DNA of 17,999 nt. It comes from Prevotellaceae bacterium UBA3627 (GTDB taxonomy: Bacteria; Bacteroidota; Bacteroidia; Bacteroidales; Bacteroidaceae). Below the pieces are notes generated by a model. The model was given only the letters and a program-made list of their open reading frames with translations. It was not told the origin of the DNA and made no database searches. The translations under genes were made by a program, and so were the position numbers. Below, one piece after another: positions 14,981 to 17,999 of this stretch. Position 1 is the stretch's first letter. Every line of letters begins with the position of its first letter. The stretch lies in NCBI GenBank assembly GCA_002373375.1, contig DFLE01000051.1, positions 94,845 through 112,843 on the forward strand. The letters are read 5' to 3'.

Positions 14981-16000
14981 TTACTGCTTCTGCAGTGTAG
15001 CTGTCATACCATCACCGCTAAATGTTGCAGTATTTCCTGAGATGTTAACCGTGCCGCTAAACTTCATTTCACCAAAGTCCATAGAAAGGGTGTTGCCGGA
15101 ATAAGTATAAGAATCAATGTGTGGATCGCCCTCTGTGTATAACTCGTTGTTGTTGCCGAACACCATAACTCCGCCTACTGGAGCACCAGACACACTGCAT
15201 TGAGTCATCTTCCAGCGCCCCTTAATGCCACCTGTTGGGTAGGTGTATGAAGACTTCTTCATCACAATGCTGAGGTAATCACTACTTGATGATTTTTTAT
15301 ATTCACCATTGAGCACATTGCCCTCGCTTACGAGTACGAGTTTACCACTTGCACCGTTGGAAATGGTGAATCTCAGACGTGTGTAACCGTCCTTTAATTC
15401 TTCATCACATGTGTAGGTGAATGTCTCATTACTGTTGCTGATGGTGCATGTACCATTCTTCTTGAAGGTGATGCTCTGGCCAACCAATGGATAGTCTGGA
15501 TCATCGTCCATCATTACTTCCCACGTACCTACCATCTTGGTAGAGTTTACATTTACCTCATCATCGTCATCGCCACTGTCATCACCGCCTGAAGATGAAC
15601 CATTCTTCTCCATAGTGTATGTGTAACTCATAGATTGACCGCCAGTTGTTACAGTAACAGCAGCATTAGCACGACTTCCACTAATATTTACAGTACCAGA
15701 TATCGTCACTGTGCCTATCTTAGCAGAAAATGCTTTTGAGTCATTGTCGTAGGTAAAGGTGCCTTCGTCACCATTGCTGGTGAATTTACCATTAGCATAG
15801 AAAGTCATCACGGTTCCAACACCAGGTCCGCCCTGACTATTTGCAGGCGTCACCTCTGTAAGAGTCCAAGAACCGAGGATGTTGGAGTTGCTACCACCGC
15901 CACCGCTAGGGCCATCATCATCACCACATGCAACGAATGTGAATGCACTCATTACAATAAATGCTAACGCACTGAATAGTTTAATGCTTTGTTTCATCAT
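14981..16000 (-). CDS. Lipoprotein with three tandem lipocalin-like repeats
   Basis: A 339-residue lipoprotein. The signal peptide ends in the lipobox TFVAC with Cys25 as the lipidated residue, followed by GDDDG; an acidic run after the Cys is the known Bacteroidetes signal for surface export, so it is probably displayed on the outer membrane. Three similar units begin ILGSWTLTEV (about 41), MVGTWEVMMD (about 156) and IKGRWKMTQC (about 259), each with a GxW start and late strands such as FTYDND or YTYSGNTLSMDFG. The G-x-W start and all-beta pattern resemble lipocalin-like domains of Bacteroidetes lipoproteins. Units 1 and 3 share KIGTVTISGTVNISG / EMKFSGTVNISG. The linkers are Gly/Ser- and Asp-rich (SGGDDSGDDDDE). 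It follows the next gene upstream by 66 bases with no terminator between, so they may share a transcript; a poor -7 box (AAACTTTG, 16060-16067) also exists. Ligand unknown. Confidence 0.8.
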   Translation of the reverse strand: MMKQSIKLFSALAFIVMSAFTFVACGDDDGPSGGGGSNSNILGSWTLTEVTPANSQGGPGVGTVMTFYANGKFTSNGDEGTFTYDNDSKAFSAKIGTVTISGTVNISGSRANAAVTVTTGGQSMSYTYTMEKNGSSSGGDDSGDDDDEVNVNSTKMVGTWEVMMDDDPDYPLVGQSITFKKNGTCTISNSNETFTYTCDEELKDGYTRLRFTISNGASGKLVLVSEGNVLNGEYKKSSSSDYLSIVMKKSSYTYPTGGIKGRWKMTQCSVSGAPVGGVMVFGNNNELYTEGDPHIDSYTYSGNTLSMDFGEMKFSGTVNISGNTATFSGDGMTATLQKQ

Positions 16001-16066
16001 AGTTGTTAGGTTTTTAGTTGTTTGATTAATAAAATACAGTTACATTTAGTTATTTGGTGCAAAGTT

Positions 16067-16903
16067 TTATTTGATTACCTTCTTGCCATCCTGTATAAGC
16101 AAACCATTAGAACCTGCACTTACCTGCTGACCAGCTGCGTTGTAGCACTTGCCATCTGATTTTACGTTTTCGGATGCTACGTTTTCAATGCCAGTAGTCT
16201 CAGTGTATTCTACTCCGTTCAGATACACCTTATAATTATAGTTTTCTGCTGAGTTGACTGCCTTGTAGTCATTCCACTTCTTGGCAACGTTCTCATTATT
16301 ACAATAAATTATCAAGTTACCCACGTACCAACCACCAGGGAAAACGTGCTCTCCTATAGTGATATCGCCGCCGATATTGCAGGTTAGATCGTAAAATTTC
16401 ACATTATTAAACGGTTGTGTGTTATTATTGATTTGGTTAAACATAGAGCGAGGAATAGCACAATCACCATCATAGTTAAGGGTTACTTTCTCGATTTCGG
16501 TGTATTTTGTGAAGATGCTCTTACAAAGGGCTACGTTGTCTATCTCTATTATGTCCGTATTATCTTCTATCAGCATTTCTTGACCAGCCATCTGCTTTGT
16601 CATGTTTTTGTATGTTGACTCCAAAAAATACTTGTCAGATTCTGTAAACTGGGCAGGCTGAGAATTGTCAATACGGGAGAGCTGAAGAGTCATCTTGCCA
16701 ATGTGCTTATTTCCATCGAGTTCCTCCACTGTCTTACCAATAAGCTTTCCTTTAAAATTGTTGCTGGCATCCGAGAAAGGTACCTCGAGATAGTAAGGCA
16801 CTTCTTCCTCTGACAGGATGGTTATATCGCCAACTACGAAGTCAGCCTTTGCTCCCATTGTTATTGCCATGAGCGCTACTAATAGGGTAAAAATCTTCTT
16901 CAT
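16067..16903 (-). CDS. Secreted protein of unknown function with sorting-like C-terminal tail
   Basis: The chosen start is ATG 16903, giving MKKIFTLLVALMAITMGAKA followed by DFVVGD: a textbook signal peptide cut after AKA (residue 19) and a total of 278 residues. The frame is open upstream to 17125, but that stretch runs through a large nested hairpin and reads as improbable protein (KKKRQSR, KRRRSN), while the promoter lies at 17215-17246, so it is treated as leader. The mature part (about 20-235) has no motif I recognise; it is Asn/Asp-rich with aromatic beta-strand-like stretches. The tail (about 238-278, TGIENVASENV ... CYNAAGQQVSAGSNGLLIQDGKKVIK in parts) matches the layout of the tail on the 1600-residue protein at 2190-6992. 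It is probably exported beyond the inner membrane. Confidence 0.8.
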   Translation of the reverse strand: MKKIFTLLVALMAITMGAKADFVVGDITILSEEEVPYYLEVPFSDASNNFKGKLIGKTVEELDGNKHIGKMTLQLSRIDNSQPAQFTESDKYFLESTYKNMTKQMAGQEMLIEDNTDIIEIDNVALCKSIFTKYTEIEKVTLNYDGDCAIPRSMFNQINNNTQPFNNVKFYDLTCNIGGDITIGEHVFPGGWYVGNLIIYCNNENVAKKWNDYKAVNSAENYNYKVYLNGVEYTETTGIENVASENVKSDGKCYNAAGQQVSAGSNGLLIQDGKKVIK

Positions 16904-17209
16904 GGTTCTTTCTTGTTTTTTTAGTTTATAAATAAGGTTAGTCCTAAAAGTGTTGGGAAATAGACAGAAAAAGAAAACGTGGACTAAATTACTTCGTCTA
17001 CGTTTCTGAGGTATCGCCAAACACCCGACAATCATTAACGAGTAAAAGCCCACGCCATACCATGACGTGAGCATCCTTGCTTTTACTCTTGATTGTCTCT
17101 TTTTTTTGGCGAATTTCAGAAACAAGATTCTAAGCGGACGCTTCAGTTTCTATATGTCTTTAATCTTTTTGAGTTATATCATAGGCTATTTTTTTGATTT
17201 TATGCGATT
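16904..17209 (-). promoter_or_regulatory. Long (~300-base) 5' leader of the secreted-protein gene
   Basis: From the promoter -7 box at 17215-17222, transcription should begin near 17209, leaving about 300 untranslated bases before the ATG at 16903. Most other leaders in this window are about 10-70 bases. It contains the nested hairpin at 17002-17123, then an AT-rich segment and an A-rich patch just before the ATG. Together with 17210-17421 this accounts for the gene-free region; 17247-17350 shows nothing recognisable. Confidence 0.6.
17002..17123 (-). ncRNA. Five-stem nested hairpin, candidate structured leader RNA or MITE-like inverted repeat
   Basis: Five successive arm pairs share one axis: 17002-17009 with 17116-17123 (GTTTCTGA), 17014-17021 with 17105-17112 (TCGCCAAA), 17027-17034 with 17090-17097 (GACAATCA), 17040-17049 with 17079-17088 (GAGTAAAAGC) and 17051-17058 with 17062-17069 (CACGYCAT, one G-U). 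That makes 42 pairs in 122 bases, split by small asymmetric internal loops and capped by a 3-base loop. It matches no riboswitch or ribozyme I know. Function is unknown. Confidence 0.6.
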
Positions 17210-17214
17210 CGTTA

Positions 17215-17246
17215 CAAAGTTATGAAAAGTTTTTGTATCTGCAAAA
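17215..17246 (-). promoter_or_regulatory. Promoter of the long-leader secreted-protein gene
   Basis: On the minus strand TTTTG (17242-17246) and TAACTTTG (17215-17222) are 19 bases apart, a full match to the consensus. Confidence 0.75.
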
Positions 17247-17350
17247 AGAAAATGAAATAAATTTCTATTTATCGTAAATCACCTTGTCTATTTTTATGTC
17301 TTCAAGCAGCGTCTGGTGTTTTTTGTAAGACTGGGGGATAAAACTGATAT

Positions 17351-17396
17351 AAAAAAGAGAGCCTCCCCGTGGCATATATGCCGTAAGGGAGGCTCT
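17351..17396 (-). terminator. Terminator of the His-rich protein gene
   Basis: AGAGCCTCCC (17358-17367) pairs with 17387-17396; within it GGCATATATGCC (17371-17382) forms an inner stem. The minus strand continues with TTTTTT. It lies about 25 bases past the stop of the gene at 17422. Confidence 0.85.
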
Positions 17397-17421
17397 TGCT
17401 ATTTGAATCAATAAGGTTTTC

Positions 17422-17751
17422 TTATCTTACTATTGCTCCGATTACACCACCTATGATACCGTCTACTACGGCTGCTGTGGCTACATTGGCAGGATGACGC
17501 TCTACTACTACCACCGGACGGGGAGCCGGAACAGGTACAGGCTCAGGACGGGTTACCACCACTGTGCGTGGTGCTACTGGGCGTGCCTCCACTACGTGGA
17601 TAGGACGAGCGTGACGGTGATGCCTGTTTGCCTCGTGGTGTACCACTACCACCGGGCGGTCATTATGATGACGGTCGTGGCGCGGATGTGCGCTAACTGC
17701 TGATGTACCGATGATGCTGAGAACTATGAGTGTGAGTATTGACTTTTTCAT
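17422..17751 (-). CDS. Small secreted His/Arg/Pro/Val-rich protein
   Basis: 109 residues. The signal peptide is MKKSILTLIVLSIIGTSAVSA, cut before HPRHDRHH. The mature part carries 11 histidines, clustered at its start (HPRHDRHHNDR, VHHEANRHHRHARP), then Val/Pro/Arg runs (VVVTRPEPVPVPAPRPVVVVE) and a glycine-zipper-like hydrophobic end (AAVVDGIIGGVIGAIV). The His clusters could bind divalent metal and the end could insert in or pack against a membrane; both are inference. Similar low-complexity periplasmic proteins occur in Prevotella, but I know of no assigned function. It is monocistronic: its own -7 box upstream and a strong terminator downstream. Confidence 0.8.
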   Translation of the reverse strand: MKKSILTLIVLSIIGTSAVSAHPRHDRHHNDRPVVVVHHEANRHHRHARPIHVVEARPVAPRTVVVTRPEPVPVPAPRPVVVVERHPANVATAAVVDGIIGGVIGAIVR

Positions 17752-17803
17752 ATCGTGGTTCCTTTCTATTTAAGTGTTAGACTTTTTTTCTTTTTTCTGT
17801 AAG

Positions 17804-17811
17804 CAAAGTTA
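17804..17811 (-). promoter_or_regulatory. -7 promoter box for the His-rich protein gene
   Basis: The minus strand reads TAACTTTG at 17804-17811; at the -33 distance only TTTC is present. The leader would be about 45 bases. Confidence 0.55.
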
Positions 17812-17930
17812 ACGCAAAAAAGTAACTCACGAAATGTTTTTCCCCTAAACGCAAAAGTGAAATCCCTATAATGGTGGGAGGATTTCCTATTGGGAGGAAC
17901 AGCCTACGTCGGTCAGCATATATGAGCTGC

Positions 17931-17999
17931 TTACTGCTTCAGCAGGTCGTCGATGCGCTCAAGATAGTCGAGTGAGTCATCGATGAAGAAACGCAGTTC
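17931..17999 (-). CDS. C-terminal fragment of an unidentified gene
   Basis: The last 22 codons and a TAA stop of a gene that continues beyond the right edge. They read ELRFFIDDSLDYLERIDDLL followed by KQ, an amphipathic acidic helix. This is too short to assign a family. Downstream (17859-17886) is a weak 7-bp-arm hairpin without a clear T-run, so transcription could continue into the His-rich gene region. Confidence 0.6.
   Translation of the reverse strand, partial: ELRFFIDDSLDYLERIDDLLKQ

Noticed and set aside
16904..17125. N-terminal extension of the secreted protein up to 17125
   Set aside because: It runs through the nested hairpin, reads as highly basic unlikely protein, and would bury a clear signal peptide that begins at 16903.
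17270..17380. Minus-strand frame reading MPRGGSLFY ... IDKVIYDK (36 codons)
   Set aside because: It begins inside the terminator hairpin of the His-rich gene, and such MPRGGSLF starts are a by-product of GC stems followed by T-runs. The later part looks faintly protein-like, but there is no start or promoter.

Overview
The window looks like chromosomal DNA from a Bacteroidales bacterium, most likely a gut or rumen Prevotella-type organism. Reasons: the yceD-rpmF-fabH-era order; repeated promoters of the Bacteroidetes form (TTTG, about 19-22 bases, TAnnTTTG) in place of -35/-10 boxes; few Shine-Dalgarno sites; a glycan-acting GH43 enzyme; a lipoprotein with an acidic stretch after its lipobox cysteine; and Prevotella-style C-terminal tails (AGQ-V ... 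G-IQ/IDENGKK). No tRNA, rRNA, CRISPR array, transposase or phage gene was seen.

Layout. 1-1973 (minus strand): housekeeping operon DUF177/YceD, ribosomal protein L32, FabH and the first codons of Era, all from one promoter at 1942-1973. 2103-7386 (plus): a very large secreted repeat protein (1600 residues, seven repeats of about 130 residues), then a 63-residue acidic protein with its own -7 motif, closed by a perfect 21-bp-arm hairpin. 7402-8999 (minus): an ABC ATPase of the LolD type overlapping a CvfB-type S1 RNA-binding protein; the last cvfB codons belong to a 23-bp tandem repeat. 9074-11201 (plus): methionyl-tRNA synthetase, divergent from lolD. 11202-11926: a 725-base gene-free stretch made of short repeats, including a 22-bp-period palindrome array. 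11927-12988 (minus): an eight-helix membrane protein of unknown role, divergent from a secreted GH43 glycosidase at 13111-14760 (plus). 14912-17246 (minus): a secreted protein with a leader of about 300 bases that holds a large nested hairpin, then a lipoprotein with three lipocalin-like repeats and a terminator. 17351-17999 (minus): a small His/Pro/Val-rich secreted protein and the tail of an unidentified gene.

How they fit together. The core genes cover ribosome and rRNA work (YceD, L32, Era), fatty-acid initiation (FabH), aminoacylation (MetG) and possibly lipoprotein sorting (LolD). The accessory genes are mostly cell-envelope or secreted products (the repeat protein, GH43, the lipoprotein, the small secreted proteins), consistent with a glycan-using gut commensal. 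No gene cluster forms a recognisable defence or biosynthetic system. The least explained signals are non-coding: the nested hairpin at 17002-17123 and the palindrome array at 11621-11727, which share an 8-base core. All family assignments come from reading motifs by eye; no database search was run.
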